From Salvia splendens (Eukaryota; Streptophyta; Magnoliopsida; Lamiales; Lamiaceae), in NCBI RefSeq assembly GCF_004379255.2, contig NC_056041.1:22227559-22291558 (forward strand): DNA of 64,000 nucleotides, read 5' to 3'. Under the pieces are notes generated by a model. The model was not told where the DNA came from and searched no databases. It worked only from the letters and a program-made list of their open reading frames with translations. Of the stretch, positions 31,806-44,399 are shown in pieces. Position numbers and translations under genes: made by a program. How positions within the stretch are numbered: position 1 is the stretch's first letter; every line of letters begins with the position of its first letter.

Positions 31806-32788
31806 TGGGTGTCTCCAAAATCTTGTCTCTTCGCATAGCTCTCATAATCTCTTCCGCCACCATTACTACGGCCTCATCCGGCGCGTACTGGCCTTCATCT
31901 TCCACCCTCAGCCATACCCACTTCCTACTTCACCCACCTATTCTACGCTTTCCTCCTACTCGACCCCACAACTTTCCAGATCCTCATCACCCCACCCGAC
32001 CACCACCTCTTGCCGATCCCCGAATCTTCTCCACCATCTCCAGCAGTCCTCCATCCGCACCGCACAGCTTCGACGGCCTCGACCTCGACTGGGAGCACCC
32101 GGCCGATCAACAACAGGAATGGCGCGAGGCCGTCGGCCAAGCCTCCCCTACTAATTTCCAGCGCTGTATACTTCGCGTCCAGCTTCTTCCGACGTTACGT
32201 CGACTTCGTGAGCCCGATGTGCTACGTCTACGACGGCGCGTGGCGGCCGAACTTCACCGGGATCGCCACGTGGAAGGGGAGCGGCGTTGGGGCGGAGAAA
32301 GTAGTGATGGTGATGCCGGCTTATGGGAGGGCGTGGCGGCTCGAGGATCCGGGGCAGCACGGGATCGGAGCTCCGGCGGCTGGAATCTGGCAGGAGGAGA
32401 GTCTAGGTGTGATGAATTATTCGGCTATAGTGGAGTTTAATATGGAGAGTGATGCTACGGTGGTTTTTGACAACGACACCGTTTCGGCGTACTCGTATGC
32501 GGGGACGGATGGGTGGGATACGACGACGTTGAATACAAGGGTAAATTCGCGAAGGCGCCGGGGCTTGGGGGATACTTTTTCTGACAGCGACTGGGAACAG
32601 GTATGTAAACTTTTTCTAATTTTATTAGTTTCTTAAAAATAGAAATAAAAAAATCTCTATTAAGGTAAGGTTCATTTTGTAGGGAGAGTAATATTTTAAA
32701 CATAGAATTAGATTTGTGAACACAGAGACTAATGTCGTCTGTTTGCTTGCAGCTTCCAGAGCATGGGATAGTAACTGATGAATCATGA
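31806..32788 (+). pseudogene. GH18 (class V) chitinase pseudogene
   Basis: A signal peptide-like start (MGVSKILSLRIALIISSAT) leads into chitinase residues that change frame. The catalytic motif DGLDLDWE (the DxxDxDxE of GH18) is readable in one frame. The later part (SSAVYFASSFF, DFVSPMCYVYDGAW, KVVMVMPAYGRAWRLEDPG, FDNDTVSAYSYAGTD) reads in another. Spacing between blocks is shorter than in intact class V chitinases, so several small deletions have accumulated. A last exon after an intron at 32,601-32,750 gives AASRAWDSN and a stop. The intact family hydrolyses chitin or related oligosaccharides outside the cell. This copy cannot. Confidence 0.85.
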
Positions 32789-32999
32789 TTCAATATTTCT
32801 CATTCATACATAGTATATACTTCTTCGTCTTTCATTAATTGGCACCGGTTAACTTGGTTTCGGTTAAATGTAGTGAAATGTGGATGGAAAAGTTGATAGA
32901 ACGTGGATCTTACTTTTATATATTAATTTTATAATAAAATGTGAGTGTAATGAGTTAGTGGAATATAGACTGTAAAACAGTAACAGTGTCAATTAATGG

Positions 33000-33235
33000 G
33001 GGACAAAGACGACAGAACCGTAGGTTTCGGTGGAGGAATTGTCCTTGGCGGCCTTGCTGATGCGACGGCTGATCTCCTTGAGGTGTTGAGGTCTTTGACT
33101 TCGATGTTAGGGAGAGCGACCAATGCGTCCTTGAGGCTGCTGCCGAAGCGTCGGCTCCGGCTATGGTTTTCAAGGGGCAGTTGGTGGTGGCGAGATCGAT
33201 CTGCGCAATGTATTTAATGAATGCTTCCCTAATTT
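33000..33235 (-). pseudogene. Unidentified coding-like fragment, frameshifted
   Basis: On the minus strand, about 75 codons read as protein-like sequence if the frame changes once near 33,090: first SLKDALVALPNIEVKDLNT, then KEISRRISKAAKDNSSTETY and GSVVFVPH with a stop at about 33,000. I do not recognise the family. It could be a retro-copied C-terminus of an amphipathic helical protein. The plus-strand open frame over the same bases is probably its shadow. Confidence 0.4.
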
Positions 33236-34332
33236 TTGCCATTGCCGCCCTAATTTTTCTGGAAATCAAGATTATGGCATTTTTAGTCAATAGAATTGTA
33301 ATACGAGGGTAGAATTGTAATATCTTTGGATTTTCATACGAATACATAATTGAACCAAACAAGCTACGCAGCATTTTCATGGGTTAAAGTACACGTGGAA
33401 AAATGTGTTTACTTTTACTAAAAAAGAAAATGACTCTATTACTATGGAACGTATCAAAATGAGAAAATAACTCTATTACTATTGAACGGAGGGAGTACCA
33501 AATACTATATAGTAAATAAATTTCCTAACCACAAAAACCTTGAAAACACATCATCAGCTAAACCTTGTTAGTAGCTAACATTGAATCAAACATGGTGAAA
33601 ATGTAAGGTCCGTAACCAAAGTATTATTCATTCGTCTTATTCTAAATGATACATTTCTAAAAATAAAAACATCATTTTTTTGTCTCTCTCTTACTTTATT
33701 CTCTCTCAACTCAACTTACAAAACAATACTGCATAAAATCGTTAGGTTCTTATAGGTCAACCCAAACCCAATTCGATCCAAACTATATCCAACTCGTAAT
33801 CATTGGGTTCTTAGTGGGTTGACCCGATAAGGACCAAAACCCAATAAAACTTTATCCAAACTCATTAATTCCTTACAATTTCATATCGAATTACTGTCGT
33901 ATAAAACATTTGTCAGCTCTAGCACGAATAGAGTATTAAGTACTCCCTTCGTCCATCATTTAAAGAACCATGTTGACTCGGTACGAGTTTTAAGAAATTG
34001 TTTGACTTTATGAGAAAAAAAAAGTAAAATGAGAAAGTGAGTGAAATGTGAGACCCATTTAAAGTATTATTATTATATTGGATTGTGAATGTAAAAAGTT
34101 GATGGATTGCTAAAAGTGGAATAAATTAAATGGTTCTATAAATCGTGGACAAACCAAAATGACAAAAGTGCTATTTAAATCGTGGAAGGAACTAATTTTG
34201 TTATTCAGTCTGTTCTCGAATATGACCTAGCTAGCTTCATAAATGAGCTTAATATTTTTAAGGCAAATTTGTGATCGACATATAGTAAACTCAATTTTTT
34301 TCGTTAGAAATACGTAGACGACGATCTCAGCC
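33221..34332. other. Spacer with MITE remnants before the RBR gene
   Basis: A half-MITE ending GAACGGAGGGAGTA is present at about 33,412-33,496, and a fuller Stowaway copy at 33,943-34,192. No gene is seen. The RBR promoter must lie here. Confidence 0.6.
33943..34192. mobile_element. Stowaway-type MITE, decayed right end
   Basis: Starts TA/CTCCCTTCGTCCATCATTTAA and ends with an imperfect inverted copy around AAATCGTGGAAGGAAC/TA. Length about 250 bp and TA flanks fit Stowaway. The right terminus has lost several consensus bases. Confidence 0.65.
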
Positions 34333-37300
34333 ATGGCTTCTAAGAGACAAGCCTATCCAGGTGGGAGGAATAATTCTAAGCAGAACTGGACTGTTAAACC
34401 CCATCCAACCTCTTCATCTTCTGCTGAATCCTGCCAAAATCCACCTGATTTTAATTCGCTCCCCTACAACCAACAAAATTCTGTCGGTGTAGATGCAAAA
34501 CAACAGGCTTCTGCATCTGCTGGGAATCAAAGAGCCGGAGAGGGGAATTCGAGTTCCCACAATGATGAAATTGATGAGGATCTCATTGTTAAACGATTAG
34601 AGGAGCTCAGGTTTAGCGCGCAAGAGCCTGAATTGACTGAGGCGCTTCTTAGCATCAATGAACAGCTACAGGAGGATGAGGTTTTACCTAATTTTCTTCA
34701 CTTGTTTCGTTCCTCAACACTTGCACATGATTTCTTTAGCTTTTCAGTAGTGGTGGCTAATGTAAGTAGTACAGTAATTCATTTCAACCATGCTTATGAT
34801 GATATTTACATCTTTAATTTTTTGGCTTAGGAATCGTGTTCATTGGATATATTCTAGCAGAATATGTAATTTAAATTAATGTGATTGATCTCTGCTTATT
34901 GTAATTTTAACTATCAATTTCTACCTCAGTGTTCATAAGTTCATGTATTGTTTCCATTGGCTGACTATCTCTCAACTCTCTTTTGCTGCTATTCAGCTAC
35001 TAGCTGTGGAATCTATTTATGGAGATAAAATTGTTGTTCTAGAGAACCAGAGTGGCATGAAATGTTTCCAGGTAATAAAGCAACTGACGATGTTAGTAGC
35101 ATTATCTAGATATAAATGTTAACATTCATTATGCCGTGCAGGCTCACATTCATGTTGAAGTGCCCAAAGACCTTCGTGTCACTGCAAAGTTTAACTCGTC
35201 TGCTTCTCATCAGAACAGAGATGGTAATTCTTCAGATTTCTCGTACTCTTTCCAAGTCGAGTATCTGCCGCCAATTGTATTGAAATGCTTATTACCTAAG
35301 TCGTACCCAAGCGACTGCCCTCCGTACTTTACTATATCTGTGCAGTGGTTGGGATCTGCTAAAATTTCTGATCTTTGCTCCAAGCTTGATTCGATTTGGT
35401 TAGAGCAGGCCAGGCAGGAGGTTATATACCAATGGTTGGAGTGGTTACATGGTTGCACCCTTTCTTATCTTGGTTTTGACGATGATATCATTCTTGGACC
35501 TTACGGTGTAAAAAACAATGGCGATAGGAGGGCGATTTCAGGAAGTGTCTCCCCTGATGTTGATATACCTACAATAAAGAGTTACAATGATGAAGAGTGC
35601 CACGAAAATTTCTGCAAAAACTTTCAAGAATGTAGCATCTGTTTAAGCGAGTTTCCTGGTAAGTTTATATATTTATATTTGTTGCATTTAGATTCAATGG
35701 ATGCTTTCGAATTAAGTGAATGTCTCAAGCATAAGAAACTTGATCTTCAGTTATTAATATTCAAATTTTAAAGTAATAGATGAACACTGGAAGAAATACT
35801 TCAAAATTCATATTTCTAGTGCCTCGACACGAGCTTCCATTTGTGTCGTCATTTCTTTTCATGTTCACTCCAATTTGTCATAGAAAAGAAGCGAAAGGAG
35901 AATACAATAATATTGACTGAACTCAAATAGAATATGGAATAGATATTGATAAACAACGAGGTCCTATGGTAAATTACTGTCCTTATACTAAACTCAAGAT
36001 TCAACATCCCTCTCAAAAAGGGAGTTAGTTATAGGATTCTCAAAAGATTAAGGAAATAAGGATAATATTAAAAGGTAGACTTATAGACTTCTAATGCTTA
36101 AAGATGGACTTCTAGACCTCAAGCTCTTGATGTGTATCATGTAGGAACTAGATTTGAAATTTTTAAACAGCTAGAATTGTACCAGTAAAGCAGTGAGACT
36201 ACATTGTATAAGTTGAGTTCCATAAAATATTCTTTGGTGTTTCAGTTACAAACCTGAGGACGTGTATCAATATCTTTAGATGTCTTTACTGCTTTGAATT
36301 TTTGTTTGACCTTAAAATGACCGGTGTTCTTCTTGTCATTTATTAGGTACAGAGTTCATTAGATTGCCCTGCCAGCACTACTTTTGTGGGAAATGCCTTA
36401 AAACTTTTTCTGACATGCACATAACCGAAGGAACAGTACTGAAACTTCAATGCCCAGAAGCAAAATGTGGGGGTATGATCCCACCTGGATTACTTAAACG
36501 ATTACTAGGAAAAGAAGAGTTTGAACACTGGGAGTCCTTGATGCTAGAGAAAACTCTGGAATCAATGACTGATGTTGTCTACTGCCCGAGGTGTGAAACA
36601 CCTTGTCTAGAGGATAAAGATGACCATGCACAATGCTCAAAGTGCTACTACAGCTTCTGCACACTATGCAGGGAGAAGCGTCATGTTGGAGTTGAATGTA
36701 TGTCAGCAGAGATGAAACTAGCTATTTTGCAGGTATTGAATACTCATTGTATGTGAACTTGATCTCTTTTGCTGCTCTCTATGGAAATTCTTGTTACTTG
36801 ACTTTTCAACCATGGACTCACTACCTTATCCAAAAACCTGCAATTTCTTCCTAGGAAAATTTTATATTTGGAGCAGAGATGGACAAGGAGGGAATAGTGC
36901 GACAACCTAACTGAAACTAATTTCAGGATTTAGTTTGCAAAGTGTAGGAACAGAATTGTACAGGCTCTTTTATACTTGGTCTTGGAGTGTGGTGTTCTCT
37001 GCCTGGGACCAGAATTGGATTTAAATGGTCAAAAGCAATTTCTTAAAGAGTCTGTGGTTGGCTAGTTTGTAAGAACCTCATGAAATCTAAATCTTGTTTG
37101 CTTTTATAGTCATGATAAAGTGATTGAAGTCTATTTTCTATAGTTCTTCATACTTTGTTTATTATCTTGGAGGTACTTAATATTTATTGGTTTCAATAAC
37201 TTACACAATTCCACAGAAGAACTAAATGTTGAACACCTGGACTGCTTCTCTCTCTATTCCTTTGAATAAATTTGTGTGACAAATTCTTCGAGCTGATATC

Positions 37301-38507
37301 ATCACTTGACAGATATCAGACCTCTGTATATACACTTGAATATTTTTTTTGTCAGATTCACTTGTTGATTAGTTGTAAATTGTCTGAACTCTTACTTGGA
37401 TTATTGATTGTATTATCAGGATCGACAAAATTCAACTTCAATGAAAGGAGAACAAAGGCGCCGTGAGGCAGATATGATTAATCAGCTTCTTAGTATGAAG
37501 GAGATCAATCGTTTTGCGAAACAATGCCCTTCTTGTAAGATGGCTATATCTCGAACTGAAGGTTGCAATAAGATGGTTTGTGACAATTGTGGGCAATACT
37601 TCTGCTACCGGTGTAATCAGGCAATATCTGGATATGACCATTTCAGGTACGCTGTCAGTCTTATGCTGTGAAAATGATAGTCACATAGTTGTATAATCTT
37701 CTGTTTGTGATAATTTGCTGCATAGCATTTTAAATTGGTAAGCTTTTTTCAAAATGCAGGTCTGGGACTTGTGAACTTTTCCCTACAGAAGAAATTCAGA
37801 GGTGGGAGGCTGAGATGAATGGTCGCCAAATCGTTGGTCAGATTCAAGCACAAATGTTTGCTAATCATGGTCATTCATGCCCGAATTGTGGTCAGAAAAA
37901 TGTGAAGGTTAGGAATATAACTGTTTTTACTACGTCTAAAAGAAGGAATAAATTAAACATTTTTAGTAATTGTTAATTTGAATAATTGTTTTGATATTAA
38001 GGAATAAATTGTTAATTTCAACTAATTCCAAAAGAAAAATGAGGGAGGAATAAACAAGGGGGATTCAGTCAAGTTTAAAGGCTACTCTACAAACATATTA
38101 GAGATACTATCCTTAATGATTATGGCAGTATTATTATTCTGTTATTATTGTCTGTCCCGAGTTCATTTTGCTGTGTTTTTAGGGGAGCCCAAGATGAGGA
38201 TTTGTTACTTTTGTTCTCACTTCTCTATTCCTACTAAAGGAGAAATATGTCAAATTTTATATATTAGCATATTATTATTATCTTGCTTCGTGTATCCATC
38301 TATATTGTGGCATATCACATTAGCGGTAAATTCCTCAAATATTGAAACCTGAAATTTAACTGTTCTGTCCTTCGATAGGTGGGGAACAACAACCACGTTT
38401 TCTGTTGGGCGTGCCAAAACCATTATTGCTACTTGTGTAAGAAGATGGTACGACGCAGTTCAGAGCACTATGGTCCCAAAGGCTGCAAGCAACACACAGT
38501 CGGATAA
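34333..38507 (+). CDS. RWD and RING-IBR-RING E3 ubiquitin ligase (RNF14-like), complete
   Basis: An RBR ligase that accepts ubiquitin from an E2 onto a RING2 cysteine before passing it to a substrate. Exons: 34333-34680, 34997-35071, 35142-35658, 36347-36732, 37420-37646, 37760-37907, 38379-38507, giving 1,830 nt or 609 residues, all phases consistent. The N-terminus is Ser/Gln-rich and disordered. An RWD domain spans residues about 95-240 ([32 protein letters not shown]). RING1 begins near 303 ([22 protein letters not shown]), the IBR near 375-430 ([30 protein letters not shown]) and RING2 near 475-520 ([19 protein letters not shown]). The likely catalytic Cys is that of NKMVC, about residue 496. 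A further Cys-rich tail ([20 protein letters not shown]) follows. This layout matches plant RNF14-like proteins rather than ARIADNE, which lacks RWD. Confidence 0.95.
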
Positions 38508-39306
38508 AAGGCCTTACCTGCTTCAGGTTTACTATATTTTCTGTAGTTTTTCTAGTGCATTTTTGGTGGCTCGATGAACGCTCGATGAATTTAGTTTTCT
38601 AGTATCTATGCCCTACTACACAATAACAAGCGATTCTGGTGGTGTATACATATGTTTGTTTCTATCTTCAAGAGAGAGCTCAAAGAAGTGATCTTGGCTT
38701 GATATATACCTTTCATACACCAAAAGAAGAAATATGTCAAATTTACGAGTTGTAAGTCATTCTTGTCAGTTGATCGGTCGTTTCACATCTGGTTTACCTT
38801 ACGCAGCCATTGGGTTGTCCGGAGGTGATTGGATCAAAGTTAAGTGTTCCAATCGCCCAATGTCTAACCTAAGGTAGAAAAATGGTAAGGAGGGTTGTCA
38901 ATCCCACTGGAAAATACAATTTCGGGGAGGAACCTGCTGGTATTTTTTTAAAATTATATATACCAACTTTATATACCTCACATAACATCATCCTAGATGT
39001 ATGTATGCCATATTGTAGAAAGAATAAAAGCGTAGTGCTATGCTCTAGATAATAACAAAGCTAGAGTAAGCACCAAATGACCAAAAGTCCCGAAACAACT
39101 TGCTTGTTATTTTATTTATTCTACTCTTATGGCCAAAATAATGAAGCAAATCATGAAATATGCAACCTTAGCTATCAAAACTTGAGGAAAATAATGCACT
39201 GAAAAGTCTGCAAAGGAAATACATTGTACTACTATCTAAGACAACGGACTTGAGAAGAAACAGTGTCATAGAAGCTCAACCGATGAAGGCAAAGAGATTC
39301 CTCCTC
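38508..39306. other. Spacer between RBR gene and DPM2, no gene seen
   Basis: Contains the RBR 3' UTR and, on the other strand, the DPM2 3' UTR (the two genes converge). No repeats with defined ends were found. Confidence 0.65.
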
Positions 39307-39624
39307 CTATGCCTTTTTCTTTTTGGATTTCAGCATCACATATCCAATAAAAATAGAAAGGAAGCAGATCAGAGCAACACCAGCATATACAGGAATGAAA
39401 ATGGCATATTCTTGAGGCAGGAAGTACTTGTGCACAAAATGGTCACTGTCAACAAAAGGCTGGAAGAAGATAATTTGTCATTATACATCAGCAAGGAGTT
39501 CCAAAAGTATATAAACTGAAAAAGGTTAACTAACCAGGATGATAATCCAGAAAGTATAATATGTGAATATGGATAAACTGATGACTGATAAAAGCAACCC
39601 AACAGCCCTGTCTGCTAGTTCCAT
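39307..39624 (-). CDS. DPM2: Dolichol-phosphate mannosyltransferase subunit 2, complete
   Basis: Small ER membrane subunit that stabilises the DPM1 catalytic subunit and helps make dolichol-phosphate-mannose for N-glycans and GPI anchors. Two exons on the minus strand: 39624-39535 (30 codons) and 39459-39307 (50 codons plus TAG), joined by a 75-nt GT-AG intron. The 80-residue product equals the usual family length. It has two membrane helices: residues about 8-30 ([20 protein letters not shown]) and about 50-73 ([20 protein letters not shown]), and ends in a dilysine-rich KSKKKKA tail that suits ER retention. A plus-strand open frame over the same bases (39250-39519) is an antisense shadow. 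Confidence 0.93.
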
Positions 39625-41570
39625 TACAGAGACTGAGATGACACCAAAAATAAGGAGAAATAAACAAGGACACAAGCATCTGAAATTCTGAATGCTTTAG
39701 ATCACCATACCTCAGTGAAGAGGTCAAACAAACTATAGGCCTTGATGTATAAAGATAACAAGAAATGTAGGTTGGAGCACAAAAACAGTAGTTTTGAGTT
39801 ACCTAACCAGCTATACAATTCAACCATTAGAAAAGTTTGAGTTAGCCTCAATTTAACAAGCGAAACTGATATCATTAGATGTCGAGCATGATAAATGTTA
39901 CCGATTGTTCTATTCTAAGCAACAAAAATTAAATTATGAAGTAGTACTACTAAGAAACCTAATATACATTGTCAATGGCTGTGATTGTAAATAAAATTAA
40001 AAAATGTCACTAAAAGCTTAATATGTGCGCCCAGTTGGTAAAAAAGTACTACTTTCATATCTCTTGTTTTTCCTCTATAGACATCATTACATTCACAAAT
40101 TTTATAACAGTTAGCTAAAATGTAATCTTTATTATGTTATTATTTCCACCACACCATAACAACTGTCAGTCATTTATGAAACAATCCAATAAAAAGCAGT
40201 CTCAATTAAGCTTATTGCCTTAATTACACCATATCTATCTCAGTAGATTTGACCATGAAACAAATGGTTGTTACTTGTTAAAAGAGCTTATCACAGTCAG
40301 TACGCACTAACGAAGTGAGTAGAAACATGTAGGATGCTTAAGTGAACTGTATACAACCTAAAAATGACATGACATAAATATATGTAAGACTTAGGCTAGG
40401 GCATGTCATGGCACCAGAAAGCACCCGGTTCACCAGGACCAACATCTAGGATCTCAAGAATATGTCAGTGACTTTTAATTGTTTCTAAGCATTGGTTATA
40501 TGTATATCTAATTGACATGCTTCATTTTCCTCTGACACAATGTTTGAAGGTATTACCTTGGTCCAGAAAATGCAGCAAGCATGACTACTCACTAATCAAT
40601 AATGAGTTAGCCATAAGAAACAAAAAGTGAAAGAAAATATTAAGTAGGGTCCAAGTTATTATTAAAAGAGCTGGTCAATTTATCACTTCCGGGTGTTTTG
40701 AGGTTTTCCTTGTTGACAATGACCCTGAAATTATAAGTTCATAAACAAAGCCCTCAAGCTATTATTTCCTTGTCATTGTTAATCAAGATAACTTCAACAG
40801 TTTATTAGCTTATAAAACCAACACACCAGAAAATTGCTAGGAAGGTCCTTTTAATCATGAACAACTCTACTTAATTTACATCAATCAAACCATTGATATA
40901 TCAAGAAGATGCAACTAAACTTCTAATGTTCATGAAATCAACCATTTTGGGGAGTTCTTATTGTTGATAGCTTTAATTTCTTAGATTCTCCACTTGAATT
41001 TTCCCCACTCAATGTTAAAGCACATCAAATTGTTAGCTGGTTAGAAGTTCCTACATTAAAAATGCTTCTAAAAGTTTTCCAAATTACAGTAAATTGATTA
41101 TGTTTAAGCACAAATTATCCGAAACAACCGAACTAATTATCGAAGGCATCGCTCTGGCTACAAAACAACAGCAGGATACTAAACCTAAATAAGAAAAATC
41201 AAGAATTCAAAAATAAATGTTCATAGGAATAGTAAAGCCAGATTAGGGCGATGCTGAGACAAACAGAAGTAGAGATCTACAAATAACATATTACACAAAA
41301 CGAGGATATCATTTTAAACAGAATTCTAAGAAGAAAATAATGAAAGAATCCCATTTCAATACGAGTTCATTTCACATCCCCAAAGTTGCATCACTGATCA
41401 AAACGCATTAGATTTAACAATCAAACGCCCTCCAATCGCACAATTTCACACAATTAGAGAAATATCTTAAAGATCAAATTGAATTAAATCGGAAACTGAA
41501 AATTACCGGAAATTAGTTGTTACGCAAAGCAGAATTACTTCACAGCAGGAGATGGTTAATTCAATGAACA
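39625..41570 (-). other. Probable DPM2 5' leader with a 1.9-kb intron
   Basis: No other gene is seen in this stretch. On the minus strand a good donor (CCG/gtaatttt, about 41,507) and an acceptor (ctcag/TCTCTGTAATGG, just before the DPM2 ATG) would remove a 1.87-kb leader intron. The leader exon would lie at about 41,508-41,570. This is inferred from splice signals only. Confidence 0.4.
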
Positions 41571-41636
41571 AAGTAAAGAAAGATTTGCTTTAACTAGCAA
41601 GAATAAATATCATTGTTTTATGCATTTAATCCTTAA

Positions 41637-42427
41637 TTTACGGGATAATTACATGTTTCATATAACATGTTTTACATTTGTTTCAATTTAGTACAAAAAG
41701 TATTAAGTTTACATATTTTATACAAAAAGTTTACTTAGTATTCCAAAATAATACATTCCGTTAAATATTTTAAACACCGTTAGTTAGTTTATAATTTGTC
41801 CAACTTATCATCATAATAAAAGAATAATTAGAGATCTAATACAATTAACCACTTTAAAAAAATAACAGTCAATATCAATTCTTCCAGCAATTGATCGTGG
41901 TTTAAAAAAATTCTGTCTCTAAATATACTCTATTTTTATTGTATTTTTTATAGAACATAGTATAAAATAAGTCCATATTTGATCTTTACAAAATGACTAA
42001 TTTAGCTTCAAACAGTCAATAAGTTAATATTTAATTTTACAAAAAAGATTCAATATCTTTTTAGTTGTATTCTCTATTGTTACATGAGAAAGCTTCGATA
42101 ATAAAATGCAATTCGCTAATTTGAGGGTGAAGAGTGGTGATTTTTTTTTCTGTGTTTTTCATTTTTGTGAGTAATAAAAATAACCGTGTTTGAAATAATT
42201 AATGGAAAATTTTAATTTAAAATTTTTTGTACAAATTTAAAACATGGGCGAAATTTTTTGTATGTATAATGTAATTGGAAGTAACGGTGTTAGTAGAGAG
42301 TTAACGGAATGTATTATTTTGTAACACTAAGTAAACTTTTGTATGAAATATGTACACTTAATATTTTTTGTACTAAATTGAAACAAAGGTAAAACATTTT
42401 GTATTAAATATGTAATTAATTTACCCG
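41637..42427. mobile_element. Non-autonomous DNA transposon with about 150-bp inverted repeats
   Basis: The left arm (GGGATAATTACATG through TACATTCCGTTAA, about 41,641-41,790) returns inverted on the right (TTAACGGAATGTATTATTTT through AATTAATTTACCC, about 42,300-42,425). Shared blocks such as TTTGTTTCAATTTAGTACAA make the pairing certain. The roughly 450-bp centre is AT-rich and non-coding. Long terminal inverted repeats suggest a Mutator-like MITE, but no 9-bp target duplication could be confirmed. Confidence 0.75.
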
Positions 42428-42777
42428 TATTCCGGTTTGGACCTCACAAAACTCAATTAAAAGGTTAAAATGATATTAAAATTAAAATAGCAGTAGGATT
42501 ATAAAGTACTCCTATTTATTAAAGTGTATGATTTGAAAAAGAGCTACACACGTTTCTATGGGTGGTTACTAATTAGTAATTACTCCATCCTGCCCATAAT
42601 ATGTGATTTATTTCTTTCCGACACAAAATTTTAAAAAATAATAAGTATTATAGAACTAAATGAATAAATATATAAAATGGGAGTTTCGGAGATATTTACA
42701 AAACTGTCATTATGCCTATTATAATAAAATAAAATGAAATGAAATAAAGACTTCATAATCATAAATCATAAATTATA

Positions 42778-43005
42778 CTCCCTCCGTCTCCAAAGAAAAG
42801 AATATGCACTTTGAGTTCGGCACGGGCTTTAATGCAAAATTGGTAAAGTAAGAGAGAGATAGAGAGAAAAAGTAATTAAAGTATTATTAGTGAAGAATGG
42901 GTCCCAGCTCATTAGAGTGAAAAAAGTTTCCAAAATTGGAAAATACATATTCTTGTTGGACGGACTAAAAAGGAAAGAATGCATATTCTTGTGAGACGGA
43001 TGGAG
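42778..43005. mobile_element. Stowaway-type MITE, 228 bp
   Basis: Begins TA/CTCCCTCCGTCTCCAAAGAA and ends TGTGAGACGGATGGAG/TA. The ends are inverted repeats and TA flanks both sides. Non-coding. Confidence 0.88.
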
Positions 43006-43743
43006 TAGTAATCATATGTAACTGCTATGTAGTTGGTTTAGTGGAGTAGTGGAGCACATGAAATCTTCCGATAAGTATTTCCTTTCATGTAATGTTGACG
43101 AAAAAAAAAGAAACTACATTGAATACTTTCATCCTTCTCCTATGGATACCTCTATCATCTACTGTAGTCTTCTCATTTTCCTTTAGCCGGCTCTTTCTAC
43201 TTTTCGGCAACGATGAAAACACGAGCATGGAGCCAAAAATATTATTTTGAGACGTTCCGGAGAGGAAATTAACTGCGACCGAGGTGGCATTTAAATATCA
43301 ACGACAAACAAAGTATACAAAATAAATAATAGTATTTGTTTATTCGTGTTCTACAAAAGCTTTGTTCAGGTCTTAAGGAAGGAGAGTTGATGAAGATGAA
43401 GGAGAAGGAGAGAAGTGTGTGGATGAAATAGAGGCGCTGTTGATCTCTCTATATTCTAAGTTTTAGCCCTAGAATAAGATTGTATTTATTTCATTGGGTT
43501 GTATTGATCGTTGGAGTTTCATTGGGTTGTATTGATTGTTGGAGGAGGATTGGTGAAATTAAGAGCCAATTAATATGCGTATTTTGTATAATTTAAATTT
43601 CAAACTCCAATTTATATATTTTTGGTATAGACAGACAAATTTTACAATTCTACAATTTATGTAAAATCACGCATATAAATTATAATGGATTTTTATCGAA
43701 ATAATCACGCATATAGATTATAATGGATTTTTAATTTCACCAC

Positions 43744-44384
43744 TGATGAATCCGCGAATTTCTGATGTTAGTAAATGCTGGTAGAGAATAAAGACTACGA
43801 CACAAAGAATTTACGTGGTTCGATTTACTGAGGTAAATCTACGTCCACGGGAAGAAAAGAGGGCAGAGTTGTATTGCTTGATCTGTTTTCTACAGCTTAC
43901 AATACAGACTTGCTATTTGATATTTGATCTCTAGAGAACTTCTTTAGAACTTAACCCTATCTATCTGATCTAGGTTCTATTTATACATTGAACCAAGATC
44001 GTGGCATGCAGCACCATTTACTAGGTAGTGGATGTCGTGGAGATCGTGGCGATCTTGCATGGGTCCACTATCCTGCATGAGTTAATGACTGCTTGACACC
44101 ACTAAATAGATCGTGGGTGTAGTGGAGGTGGAAATCCTGCATGAGTCCACTATCTCCTAGTTCGGTCGAATACTGAGACCGAACTGCTGAATTATTGCCG
44201 AGCAGCTTTTGCCGATCTGAGAGTAGAGCTTGATGCTGACCTGAGAGCAGAGTTTGATTGGTTGGCTTTTACCGAGCTGTAGGCTGGGGCCGAACTCTTT
44301 GGTTGTGCCGAACTGATACTCTTTCTTGGGCTTTAGGCTGATGGGCTTTACTGCTGTTGGGCTTGTTTAGTACGTACTCCATCA
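43744..44384 (-). repeat. Gypsy 3' LTR
   Basis: 641 bp, TGATG...CATCA ends, identical to the copy at 50534-51174. In element orientation this is the downstream LTR. Confidence 0.97.
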
Positions 44385-44399
44385 CTACCCCCCCCCGGA
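44385..44399 (-). other. Polypurine tract of the gypsy element
   Basis: Directly inside the 3' LTR the minus strand reads CCGGGGGGGGGGTAG-like purine-rich sequence (a run of C on the plus strand). This is the expected primer for plus-strand DNA synthesis. Confidence 0.85.

Noticed and set aside
39250..39519. Plus-strand 89-residue protein with a hydrophobic N-terminus
   Set aside because: It is exactly antisense to DPM2 exon 2, whose 80-residue product matches its family end to end.
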